From contig JAZKJV010009629.1 in assembly GCA_037367405.1 (NCBI GenBank), forward strand, positions 1-64,000: 64,000 nucleotides of DNA. Direction: 5' to 3'. This DNA comes from Ottelia alismoides (lineage: Eukaryota; Streptophyta; Magnoliopsida; Alismatales; Hydrocharitaceae). The notes beneath the pieces are model-generated. The model was not told the origin of the DNA. It did no database searches and worked only from the letters and a program-made list of their open reading frames with translations. Each line of letters begins with the position of its first letter. Position 1 is the stretch's first letter. This document shows positions 50,101 through 61,643 of this stretch, piece after piece. The translations under genes were made by a program, and so were the position numbers.

Positions 50101-50463
50101 CCCCCCTATACTTAGGATCAAATAATCCTAAGTATAGCAGACTGTACACAAGGTAGGGAGGGTCAAGGGTGGGAATGAACAGATCGAAGGTGCACGCCCC
50201 CTATACTTAGGACAAAGTATGTCCTAAGTATAGAAGACTGACAAAAAGGGACGACACCTATCGGAAGAATAGAGAAGAAGATAATGAAAAGAAGAAAAGA
50301 AGAAAGAGAATAAACAGATCACAGCTCAGTCCCTCTCCCCCTATACTTAGGGTAAAATACCCTGAGTATAGACAAGAAGAAGAGACAGAAGAGGGGATCA
50401 TAGAATAGAACAACTCAGTGTGTGCCCCCCCTATACTTAGGACAAGGTGTATCCTAAGTATAG
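50101..50463 (-). repeat. Hairpin/polypurine array, element B3 (4 units)
   Basis: Units are at 50101-50137, 50197-50233, 50336-50371 and 50424-50463. The inner pairs are GGAT/ATCC, GGAC/GTCC, AGGG/CCCT-type and GGAC/ATCC. On the element strand each ends in four to six or more G residues. Confidence 0.85.
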
Positions 50464-50679
50464 CAAAATCATAAGATGACTACGGGGTGGCAGACATAAA
50501 GAATGAATGATTAAATGATATGGACATATGGATCTATACAATGGGAGATGGAAGTGATAACCATGTATGAGATGCAGGTGATGTGAGTCAAAGAGCACAT
50601 CTCATACCAGATGAATAGGGGCAACGCCAACGGTCGGTGGATCATGATCTAGATATAGTTTCAGGCGCTGACCGTCAAC

Positions 50680-50932
50680 TCAAAAGGTAGAGGAAGATGA
50701 CAACTCGGATATATCAATACTGCCATTGTCATGTACCTTTCTGACCATATAAGGACCTTTCCATTTACTCTGTAATTTCCCTTGAAATAATTTTAGCCTA
50801 GAATCAAACAACCATACACGTTGATCTAGCTCAAACTGTTTATGGCTGATATGAGAATCATGCCATATCTTCACTTTTTCCTTGTACTGTAGGCTACTCG
50901 AAAAGGTTGTATCTCTCAGTTCCTCCAGGGCT
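50680..50932 (-). pseudogene. Integrase C-terminal fragment, element B3
   Basis: About 84 uninterrupted codons with SLQYKEKVKIWHDSHI, DQRVWLFDSRLKLF, GKLQSKWKGPYMVRKV and HDNGSIDISE, the Athila-type integrase C-terminal (GPY/F-like) region. The N-terminal rest was separated by the insertion of element D. The frame is clean, so this copy was probably coding until the insertion. Confidence 0.85.
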
Positions 50933-50933
50933 G

Positions 50934-53900
50934 TGATGAATCCACATCTCATCATCTTTATTCTATCATTTTGGCATCAAAAACCCTAGCAAATGCCTGT
51001 AAATAGCCTTAAATATAACATCTTAGCATTCATGCATGTGCATCCCAGTAGTGTATAAAATAGTGTAATTAAAGCCAAAATTATAGAATAAATAAAAGAA
51101 AAGAAGAATAAAATATTGTAAATATTTTATGACCCAAAACCCCGAGACCTAGGCATCTTGATGAATAGGTCGACCGGGAATAAAGTAGGGGGAGATAAGG
51201 GTCAAATACCTATATTATTCTATTCATTCTTTATTCATTTTGGGGCCTATTTTTGGTTCCACTTATTATGCATCAAATAAAGAAACTTTGTACATGAAAG
51301 TTGTAGATAATTAAATAAACAAGAATACAAAATTGATTTCACAGAAAAATAATATACAGATAAAAAGTTATGGTCTGAATAAAAATCCAGAATCCCAACT
51401 TCCTAGACCCGTATCTCACAACTGAAAACTCCAAATGCAGCAAACTCACCTTTAATTGTATATAGTATAAAATAAGCTATTTAATGGCGGTGGTTTCGCA
51501 TTTGGCAGAGCTACGGTTTGAAAGTTGAGTTTTGGACCCTCATTGTACAATTGTAGTGATTAAAATATTCAATTTATTATTTACTCGTTATTTTTGTATT
51601 TTTATATTTTTATAATCTTGTAATTGTTACTTATAATACTTATGTATATTAAAATTAGAATAAAAGCCTAAATAAAATACAAAATAAAAATACCTACATA
51701 AAACACATAGATACAATACCTATATACATACCTATACCATACATCTATTTTATTAAATATACAAAATATATCAGAAAATTAAAACAAAAATACAATTAAG
51801 TGTATAAGAGTATTTTATAATTTTAGAAAATAAGAAACAAAAATAATAAAATTAAAATATACAGAATAAAAATAAAAGACTAAAATATATAGGTATTATA
51901 CCTATAAAGGGCTAAAAAGTAAACTCATAAAAATATACCTCATAAAATGAATTAAAAATCATAATAAAATACTACATAAAATAACGAATATTTTTTATTA
52001 AATAATCATAATTTAATTCGGCCTTTTTCTATTTTTAAATGAATTAACAAGATTTTTTTAGGGTTTTTCCTGGTTGGTCCACGTGGACCAACCAGGTGGC
52101 GCCCCCAGTTGACCCCGGTCAACTGGTCGCCTCCCCTCCTGCGCCCGTTGTCAGAATTGATTTTTGAGCCAATTTCTTGGCTTTTTCGCGACCGAATCTT
52201 GCACCCATTTGTGATATGCTCTTCAGCAAATCCGCGCCTCGATCTTCCCTCATCCTCGACCGGTGATGTCCTTGGGGAGTGGAGCACTGTAGCATCTGCT
52301 CCATGTCGATCTTCGAGCTCCTGTCACCTTGGGTCAAACCACATAAAATGAACCCCCAACTTCAATTTGAAAATCGAGTCCCCTTGGTCCACCCTCTCCG
52401 CCTCTCTTGTGCTCTGAAGCTTCCTGGAGGTGACAGCTCCACCGCGAGCTCCTCAGCCAAGGCGTACGAGGTCGAGGGTGCCTCCACCACCTCCCGCAAC
52501 TCCTGCGGTCGAGGTATCGTTTTTCCTCTGGCTCCGGCCATTGAGGGCCCCCTCTCCCTTATTTTTCATCTGCACTTTGTTAGTCATAATCCAAACATCA
52601 AAACCCCTCGAAAAAATCGAAGTTTCATCTCGTGATTCGCCCTATCTCACTTCCTCGCCGGAGCGCAACTCCGACCGAACACCACCACACCGCGTTACGC
52701 ATCGCCACCACCTTCCCGAGGTCTAGGCAGTTTTCCCTGGACCTCCTAACCCTTTTTGCAGGTCAAGGCACATTCACTCACGCCTGGAGGCGATTTTGCA
52801 CCCTCGCCGGAGCTCGCGAAGCCCTCCCAGCTCCGCCGGCCGCCAGCGAGCACCACGGCCGTCGCCGAGGTCTTTTGAAGCCTCCTGGAGGATGAGGAGA
52901 CCCCCGGGAGCCTCCACGTCCATTTTGAAGCCCAATAGTCACCGGAGGGCGAAGATCTTGGACGACGAAGTTCGCCCTCGCCGGCGCTCGTCGTTGTTCT
53001 TGGTCCTCGCCTCCCAACCGTCGGATCGAGGAGAGTCTCCAGATTGCACAGCTACCGTTGGATGGAGCAACGTTCGCCACTGTCGGATCGTCTCCCAACG
53101 ATCTAATCTTCGCTGTCCAACGCGAAGCGTCATCGGCCATTGGATCCGCGCCACGTATCAAGTGAAGAACCCATCGTCGTTGGATCTGCCTTGCGAGGGT
53201 ATTTTGCATTTAAACCCTCGCCATTTTTGTAATTTAGTTTTAGTCCCAAAACTTTTGCTAGTAGTTTAAATATTTTGTAAAATTTGCAAGTAGGCCCTTA
53301 GACTTTTCGTATTTACACATAGGTCCTCTGCCACGTCACCTCACGTGACCTGTACACGTGAGGTGCGAGCATTTTGCATTGAGGCCCTCGACCCTTTTAG
53401 TATTTCGTTCCAATCCAAGGAATTTTATATTAAATGTAAACTTTTTGGAGAAATTGCTAGTTAGCCCCCAGAGGTTTTTGATATTACACTCAGGTCCCTG
53501 CCAGGCGCGTGCAAGTCACGCACCCTGGTGGGTAATTTGCGCCGACACCCCTGCGAGTCTGTGTATTTGTAATTGATCTTGGAAATTAAATATTCAGTGT
53601 TATTTTGTGCGAAAATTGCATGTATGCCCCTGGATGGTCTGATAATTGCACTTATACCCCTGCCAGGTTGTGATATTTTTGTGAACTTGTCTTATTTATT
53701 TGGAGCCTCATTTTAAATCGAAAAATTCTTAAAAATTAAACTTAAGCTCCTGTTAACTTGTAATTCCACGCCCTATTTTTAGTTTTTGATTTTATTGTAT
53801 TTTCATATTTATTAAAAATAAAAACTCTTCATTTCAGCACTGTCTAGCTTAGAAAATACCAAAAAAATATTAAAATACATTAAAAAATTTCAAAAAAATT

Positions 53901-54731
53901 CCCTACTGTCTATTTTATCCTATTTTAGTGTCAGTCAAAAAATAACTAAAAATCTCAAAAGAAAAACCTTAAAAATTCAAAAATACACAAAAACTTCAAA
54001 AAAATATATAAAATCAGAGAAAACTCAGAAAAATAGAAACTTAGTTCCTGTTTCCTCTATATTTTGATCCTCTTTATTTTAAAATTAGTTTGAAAAATTT
54101 TGGTGGCTGTTTGTTATTTTTAATTCCCATTTTACTCCCAGCTAGTAGCTTATTCACTGTTTTGGTTTATTTTAGTGTTTAAAAATACCAAAAATATTTT
54201 GAAAAATACCCAAAAATCACAAAAATAGTAAAAAAATCATAAAAATACCAAAAACATTTTATTTCTGATTTTTTGGCTATTTTTGCATATTTGTATTAAT
54301 ATTCTATCTTCTCTTTTATTACAATGTCTTTATATTCCAATATTGAAAGAAAATTAAATTATAAATTATAAAAATCAGAAAATTAAAAATCAAAATACAA
54401 AATTAAAAATTAAATTAAAAATAAAAAAATTAAAAATTAAAAACCCACAAAAATTATTTGCTTGCATAGTGTAGACACACTTCACACTCACACATACACA
54501 TTTACTTGTGCACCTACCTTGTTTGCTCCCTGTGTTCGAACTCTCTGCATACTTGTCCTATACATCTTTTGTGCAAAGTTAAAAATAAATTTTAACTCCA
54601 CATTTATTTCTAATTGTTGATCTATAGTGTAGGTTAATTGTTGATTAAATACATAATTTTGTAGTGGTCTAGACACCGACTGTTGACTCGCCTTGTGAGT
54701 CAATACAACCGCTCTAAATTTGTGTTTATCA
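50934..54731 (+). repeat. Element D 5' LTR (3798 bp)
   Basis: It runs from TGATGAATCC to GTTTATCA. It has an AT-rich left third, a GC-rich core at about 52060-53220, a degenerate TTTGCA...GGCCC array at about 53195-53670, an AT-rich right third, and the conserved GTTCGAACTCTCTGCATAC and GGTTAATTGTTGATT blocks near the end. It is the inverted counterpart of the LTR at 55420-59688. Confidence 0.9.
52069..52125. repeat. Paired G-box and W-box palindromes in LTR
   Basis: A perfect 28-base palindrome at 52069-52096 (half-site CCTGGTTGGTCCAC, centre CACGTG). The second is CAGTTGACC, CC, GGTCAACTG at 52106-52125. Both sit at the AT/GC boundary that opens the GC-rich core, where a promoter or enhancer would be expected. 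Confidence 0.85.
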
Positions 54732-54733
54732 AA

Positions 54734-54751
54734 TGGCACCGTTGCTGGGGA
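54734..54751 (+). promoter_or_regulatory. Primer-binding site (tRNA-Asp type), element D
   Basis: TGGCACCGTTGCTGGGGA, two bases after the LTR CA end. It differs at two positions from the Athila consensus complementary to tRNA-Asp. Confidence 0.85.
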
Positions 54752-55419
54752 GCAACAACGAGTAGTTTATCTTTTTGTTTGTTTGTGTTTGTTGTCTACC
54801 ATTGCTTCATTTTATCTCTCTTGCACTTTTGATATATATTGATTGAACTGTCTGACCATTCTTTTCTTGTCTTCTTGCGAGGGACCGCGGAGCGAGGCAG
54901 ATCGCCTAGGGGATCCGAAGCATCCTTGGGAAGCGGAGCCGGCTGTTCTTTGGCCAAGCCGGCAGGAGAGAGCAGGAGTGAGAGAGAGTGCTTAGGTTTA
55001 GTTGCATTTTTATTTTGTGAGAGAGAGTGACTATTAATTTGTAATAATACAGGGACTTGGACTCTTGAACACTTTGGGCCTAATTTCCGGGTGTTTGTTC
55101 ACCCGAGGGCTCACTGCGGCTTTTCTCGCGTTTTTCGAAAGTCATTTTCCGGTTTTGTTTTTATTTTTCATTTCTTTTGTGGATTGAGCCCTTAGACTCT
55201 AGGCTTGCTTGATCGATTAGAATAGGTCCAAACACATTAATAACCTTTACATGCTCCTACAGATCGTATTTGGACTTAGACTAATTAAACAGCTAATCAT
55301 TAGACCTCGATCCGCGCGCTGCGAGCTCATCCCGCCAAGCGCTTCTCCTAAACTCGATGTGTCGAGAGAAGGAGGGGTGAGCCTAGACCGGACACTAGGA
55401 TTGGAGGCTAGTGGTTAGC
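54752..55419 (+). other. Element D 5' leader (truncated)
   Basis: About 670 bases of noncoding leader. It has a GC-rich patch (54880-54990) and several GAGAGAGAGTG words. The ORF at 54839-55030 has no recognisable product. No gag is reached before element F begins. Confidence 0.7.
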
Positions 55420-58400
55420 TGATAAACACGAAAGTCGATGGTCTTAAGTTCAACACAAAGCGTGAACTCAGTCGAAGTGTCGACCAATCAAAATACGAAT
55501 TTAATCAACAATTAACCCACACTAAAGATCAACAAATTAGAAATAATGTGGAGTTAAAATTTATTTTTAACTCTGCACAAATGGTGTATAGTGTCAAGTA
55601 TGCAAAGAGTTCGAACACAGGGAGCAAACAAGGTAGTTCAAGCAAAAATGCTCAAGTGGAGTGTCTACACTAAGCAAACAAGCAAATAAATTTTGTGGGT
55701 TTTTAATTTTTAATTTTTTTTAATTTTTATTTAATTTTTAATTTTGTATTTTGATTTGTGATTTTCTGATTTTTATATTTTATATTTTATATTTTTTTTA
55801 TTTTCTTTTTTTAATATTGGAGCCTAGAGACAATATAATAAAAGGCAAGCTAAAATATTTATAAAAATGTGCAAAAATACTCAAAAATTCAGAAATAAAA
55901 TGTTTTTGGTATTTTTAAGAATTTTTACTGTTTTTGTGATTTTTGGGAGTTTTTCAAGGTGTTTTTGATATTTTAAAATATTGAAATAAAGCAAAACAGT
56001 GGAAATAATGCTGGCTGTGGTAAAAAATGGAACTAAAAATAGCAAACAGCAACAACAAATTTTCACACTATTTTTCAAATAAAAAGAACAAAATTAGGAA
56101 TAAACAGAACCCGAGTTTATAATTTTTGGAGTTTTCTACTATTTTTTATATTTTTTTGAAGTTTTGGATTGTTTTTAAATTTTTAGTGTTTTTCTTTTGA
56201 GATTTTTAATGATTTTTGGACTGACACTAAAATAGAATAAAATAGACACTAGGTAATTTTTTTGGAATTTTTGGAGGTGTCTTAATATTTTTTTGGTATT
56301 TTCTAAGCTAGACAGTGCACAAATAGCAAGTTTTTGATTTTTAATAAATATGAAAATAAAGTAAAATCAAAAACTAAAATGGTGGCGTCAAAGTACACGT
56401 GTCCAGATACTTAAGTCTATTTTTGTGAAATTTTTGGAGTTAAAATGCTAGGTCAAATAATTAGAGCAAATATCCAAACATTAAACAGTCCTGGCAGGGG
56501 TATATGTGCAAAATATCAAACGTCCAGGGGCATACATGCAATTTTCCACAAAAATATACACTGTATATTCAATTTTTAGCACCAAAATACAATTACGAAA
56601 GTCGCCTGGGCCTCTTAACAATTTTCCCACCAGGGCGCGTGACTTGCACGCGCCTGGTGAGGACTAAAATGCAATATTTCAAAACCTTGGGGCCCACTTG
56701 CTAAATAACCAAAAAGTTTACACGTGCTGCGATAGTTTTAGGACTAAAACGAAATACACAAACGTACGAGGGTGTCCTTGCAAAATGCCCACCCCCTCAC
56801 GTGAACTGGTCACGTGAGGTGACGTGGCGAGGGACTGGGATGTAAATAAATAAAGTTCGGGGGACTTTGTGCAAATATTACAAAATTTTTACACTACCGA
56901 CAAAAGTTTAAATACTAATAAATAAATACAAAAGGCGCAAGGGGTCATGTGCAAAATACCCTATGCGCGTGATCCGACGGCTGATGGCAAGCCACTTATA
57001 CACGTGGCGCTTGATGGACGGCCGATGTCGCTTCGCTCGTGGACGTCTGGGATCAGATCTCGGCTGAGATCGACGGTGGCTGGGTCTTCAAGATCGGACG
57101 GTCCACGATCTGTCTGGAGCTCCTCCTCGATCCAACGGTGGCGCCACCCGGAGCAAGAACAGCGACGAACTCCGGCGAGCCGAGGTTCGCCGCGGTCAAG
57201 CTCCGTCTCCGGCGAGCGGTTTGGCTTCAAAAGCGGGCTGGAGGCTCCTCAGGTCTTCGTCTCTCTCCTGGAGGCGTCAAAATACTGCGGCGGCGGCCGA
57301 GGTGCTCAAGCGAAGGCGGCGGAGCTGGGAAGCTCGGCCACAGTCTGGCGAGCGTCAAAACTCTCCTCCAGGTGCTTTCATTCGTACTTTGACCTGCAAA
57401 AATGGTCAACGGGTCCAGGGCAAACTGCCTGGACCCTTGGATGGTCGGGGAAGGGCGTGGTTCGCAATATGGATGCACGGCCGGAGGTGCGCTCCGACCA
57501 AGGTGCGTGATCGGGCGATTTGGGTGACGGAACTTCGAATCTTTTTGGGGTTTTTAATCCTAAGGCTAGCAGGAATACAATGGTGCAAAGAAAAGAGCAG
57601 GGGGACGCCCTCAATGGCCGGAGCCAGAGGAAGAAAAGTACCTCGACGCCGGCTGTTGGCGGAGGTGGTGGAGGCTCCCTCGACTTCGCGCGCCTTGGCT
57701 GAAGGGCTGGCGGTGGAGCTGTCACCTCCACGGAGCTCAGGAGCACGATGATGGCGCTGAAGGGTGGACCAAGGGGACTCCAGGCTGCTTCGAGTGCTAC
57801 AAAACTCGACCCCAGGAGGGGGTCTCCTCGGACCTAGACCTGCAATGAGAGTACCAGCAGAAGTAAGAGGTTCCAGGGCCAGCAAAAAAAGGAATGGTGG
57901 CGTGGAATGGTGAAAATGGTGGCCGGAGTTCAAGAACTCCGGCGAGGTGTTCGTGATGGTGTCCGGCACTGATTGATGGTTTAAATGACAAACTAAATGG
58001 ACGAATCGAAAGCTTAGACTAACAGCTAACTAACTACAAGAAAAACGAGAAGAAAACTGCCCTCAAATGGCGTTAACCACGAGGAAGAAACCTCGACGGC
58101 CGTACGGCCGGAGGTGGTGGAACTCGGCGCTAGGTGCTCCACCGCACCTCGCCTGAGATGGGGGAGGACTCCCCTGTCACTGGAGATCAACCCTCGACCC
58201 TCACCCGGAGGATTTTGGCGCCCAAGCCGGTTCAAGGGGAAAAGGAAGAAGGAGGTTGGGTTTTGAAATGTGGTCGACGGGCGAGTTTCGAGGCTCGATC
58301 ACGGGCGGATGGAGAAGATCCAAGAGGATCTGATAGGCTGGCGAGCTAGGTGGTAGTTCCAGGTACACTTTTCGTGAAGGAATCATCCTCCCTCGAGCAA

Positions 58401-59688
58401 CGCATCATGGCGAGAAAAATCGAGAAAGTGGGGGTCTTAGTCGTTCTGACAAGCAGCAGGCCAGGGGTCAGAGAGTTGACCCAAGTCAACTCTCCAGCCC
58501 TCCTGGTTGGTCCACGTGGACCAACCAGGAAAAAGCCTGGAAACAAATGATTCTAAAATCATTTAAAAATAATAAACGGTTTTATTAATTTTTGATTATA
58601 AAATAAAAAATGTTTATCATTTTATAAATTATTTTATGGTGATTTTTATTTATTTTTATGAGACTTATTTTTACAAGTTTGCATTTATACCCTTATATAG
58701 GTATATTATTCTATGTATTGTATTCTTTTATTTTTATTGAGTATATTTAATTGATTTATTTTTTTTATTATTATTTTATAAAATTATAAAATACTTTTAT
58801 GTACATAAATATATTTTTATTTTATTTTTCTGATTTATTTTGTATATTTAATAAAATACAAGTATGTTTTGTATAGGTATATGTGTAGGTAATGTATCTA
58901 TGTCTTTTATTTTTAAGTATTTTATTTTTGTTTTTATTTAGGTTTTTATTCTCATTTTACTGCACATAATTATTATAAGTATTATTTACAACATTATAAA
59001 AATATAAAATTATACAAATAATAAATAAATAATAAATTGAATATTTTAATATGTACAAGTATACAATAGGGGTCCAAAACTCAACTTTCAAACCGTAGCT
59101 CCGCCAAATGCGAAACCACCGCCATTGGGTAGATTATTTTATTCTATATACAATTAAAGGTGAGTACACTGCATTTGGAGTTGTCAATTGTGAGATACGG
59201 GTCTGGGAAGTTGGGATTCTGGATTTTTATTCAGACCATAACTTTTTATCTGTACATTATTTTTCTGTGAAATCAATTTTGTATTTTTCTTTATTATATT
59301 ATCTACAACTTTCATGTTCAACGTTTCTTTATTTGATGTATAAAAAGTGGAACCAAAAATAGGTTCCAAAATGAATAAAGAATGAATAAAAATATAGGTA
59401 TTTTCTCTGTGTTTTTGACCTTATCTCCCCCTACTTTATTCCTTGTCGACCTATTCATCAAGATGCCTAGGTCTCGGGGGTTTTGAGTCATAAAATATTT
59501 GCAATATTTTATTCTTTTTCTTTTCTTTATTTATTCTATAATTTTGGCCTTAATTACAGTAATTTATACACTGTCTGGATGCACATGCATGAATGCTAAG
59601 ATGCTTGATTTAAGGCTATTTATTGGTATTTGCTAGGGTTTTTGGTGCCAAAATGATAGAATAAAGATGATGAAATGTGGATTCATCA
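55420..59688 (-). repeat. Element F 3' LTR (4269 bp)
   Basis: It starts TGATAAACACG and ends in the 21-base stem-loop 59668-59688. The GC-rich core is about 56740-58530, with the W-box-type palindrome at 58473-58492 and the 28-base G-box palindrome at 58502-58529. It is about 470 bases longer than the LTRs of D and E. Several overlapping ORFs in the core on both strands (for example 56947-57510 and 57406-57969) look like products of GC bias. Confidence 0.9.
58473..58529. repeat. Paired W-box-type and G-box palindromes in LTR
   Basis: GAGTTGAC, four bases, GTCAACTC at 58473-58492, then the perfect 28-base palindrome at 58502-58529, with the same sequence as in element D. In E and F the order on the plus strand is reversed relative to D, as their orientation requires. 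Confidence 0.85.
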
Positions 59689-61643
59689 TCCCCCTATACT
59701 TTACCTTTGCTAGTCCCTAGCAAACACTTATGCAATAAGTGCAGAAAGAAAAAGAAAGAAAAGAAAAAGAAGAACTTGGATTTTATTTGATTATCAAACT
59801 TGTCTTTGCAAAATCAAAGTTTGGAGCTTAAGTCGGACCTTTGAAATTTTAGTGCGGTCGGAACCTTATTGAGAACCGTGTTTGAAGTCCAACAGTCCCT
59901 GAGAATCCCAAAACTCTGCTCAAGTCTCCTCAATAGCCAGGTCAGAAATATCTCAATTCATACGCAAACTCTTATGACTATGAATCTGACTTGTACAGTG
60001 TAAGTGATGGTGGCTCTCCCCAACTAGAATGACAAAGAAACTGACTTCTCCAGTACGACAACCCAATGATTCCCCAATCCAGCAACTCCATCCTCAAGGA
60101 GCGGGGTATTCCCTTCTAAGTTCAAGTGGCAACCAGCTCAAGAGGAGGGGGTGAAGAGAAGAATGGACGGTAGCCAGTGTAGCTACCTATCCTTGGATGC
60201 AAGACCAGTGTAGTCAAGTCATCCAGCTGCAGGCTCACATGATATGACTTTGGAACTCAAGCTTGCTTATTGACTTTGTACATACTTGCAGGCTTTTTAT
60301 TTTTGTACATGCCTGAACATTTTTTTTTGAATACTATATACAACAGCATTTACATAAGGAGTTTTTCCTCTTGAGCCAGTAGAGTATCCCTCTTTTGAAG
60401 CTTTATCGCAACCCACAGCCTCCTGTCTTTAGACTTTCTAATCACTGGACGGGTTGGGGTGCACTTCCCTCCCTAGAGGAGGACAAGTGTTTCCACTTGT
60501 GTGCGTCTCGTACCGGCAAATCCAATCCCCTCACCACTCCAACTGAGTTGAGCCATGTGAAAGGTGCATGTGTCCAAGTTAGGTCATTATCAACAAGAAT
60601 CGTGCGTGTGCTCCGAAATATTCTACTTAGGCAGTCAAGAATCCATTGAACCAAGTCCCGTGATCCTCAAAGAATTAAGTCAACTAGACCTGAAGTACCT
60701 CAAATCCAGTTCCTATAAGGTTCCTGTTATTAGGTAGATTTGAAGGTCCAATCAAGCTCCAATCTCCGGATTTTACTTAGACTTGTTCAACTATCAAACT
60801 CAATCCGAAAAATGCTCATGCTATGCAATGTGATGCAGAAAATATTTTTGTGATGCAATTTTCAAAGATTTTGAACTTTTTATGGATTTTTGAAAATATG
60901 ATGCATGCATATGCAGATGCAATTTTTTGTATTTTTCAAAAAGATTTTTCAAATGTTTTTGGATTTTTAGTTTTGCAAATGTTTTTGGGAATTTTTGAAA
61001 ACAAAAAGTTTTGGCTAAAAACTAGGTGAAAATATGTACACGGGAGTGCTTCTTTATATATACAAGAAGTGGATTCTAAGAATTTACAAGGGTAAGTGGT
61101 CAATTTTATACATGTATACATAAAATGGATTGTGGTGTGATGTGTATATTCCTCAAACTTATTTGAAAACAATTTTACACACAATTTTTGAAAACTATAG
61201 TCCAAAATAATTTTTACAAACATTTTACACACATTTGAAAAACATTTTGCAAAGGCTTTCAAAACAGTATATATAGGTTTTTCAAATCATTTTTGCAACC
61301 ATTTTTCAAACCATCTGCAAATCATTTTTCAAACATTTTTATTTCACACAAAGAAAAGAAATTTTACAAACCACACAATTTTACACAGGTTGAAAACACG
61401 AAACAAAATATTTTCAAAATAGTTTTCAATAGATGTTCACAAAGATTTTCAAACTATTTTTCAAACATTTTGCAAAAAACATTTTCACCTGATTTATTAA
61501 TCAGTAAATACAAAAAGAATTTGAGGAATAATCACATCTTTTTATTAAGGTTTTTTAATGAATTTTAAAGAATTATTAGCCATATTTATTAGGAAAATAC
61601 GAAAGTACGAGTTATGGCTAAAGTATATACGTAGTATATACGA
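59689..61643 (-). other. Element F polypurine tract and 3' noncoding region
   Basis: AAAGTATAGGGGGA abuts the LTR on the element strand, preceded by a hairpin TTTGCTAG/CTAGCAAA (about 59704-59722). The CCAGTGTAG pair is at 60174-60182 and 60205-60213, and the GAAGCTTTATCGCAACCC block is near 60396. Repeated TTTTCAAA/TTTTACAAA words fill 60850-61560. I see no gene. Confidence 0.65.

Larger units (their letters stand above)
50056..50933 (-). mobile_element. Fragment of a third element (B3): hairpin array and integrase C-terminus
   Basis: Minus-strand order integrase then hairpins, as in B1, E and F. It is joined without an LTR to E's gag at about 50055 and cut on the right by element D at 50934. 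Bases 50085-50170 are almost identical to 61765-61865 of element F, so B3 is related to F's lineage and is younger than E. Confidence 0.75.
50934..55419 (+). mobile_element. Element D: 5' LTR, primer-binding site and leader (plus strand)
   Basis: LTR 50934-54731, primer-binding site 54734-54751 and leader 54752-55419, then interrupted by minus-strand element F at 55420. The five bases left of the LTR are GGCTG. The rest of D should lie to the right of F, beyond the window. Confidence 0.85.

Noticed and set aside
52279..53269. ORFs of 83-157 codons in the D LTR core
   Set aside because: Same reason: GC-rich LTR sequence with few stops on either strand and no recognisable product.
54839..55030. 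63-codon ORF in the D leader
   Set aside because: Low-complexity, short, and in an untranslated leader; no support for coding.
56947..58349. Several overlapping ORFs of 60-187 codons on both strands
   Set aside because: They lie in the GC-rich core of an LTR, overlap in all frames, lack domains and are not conserved in frame with the D, E or solo LTR copies.
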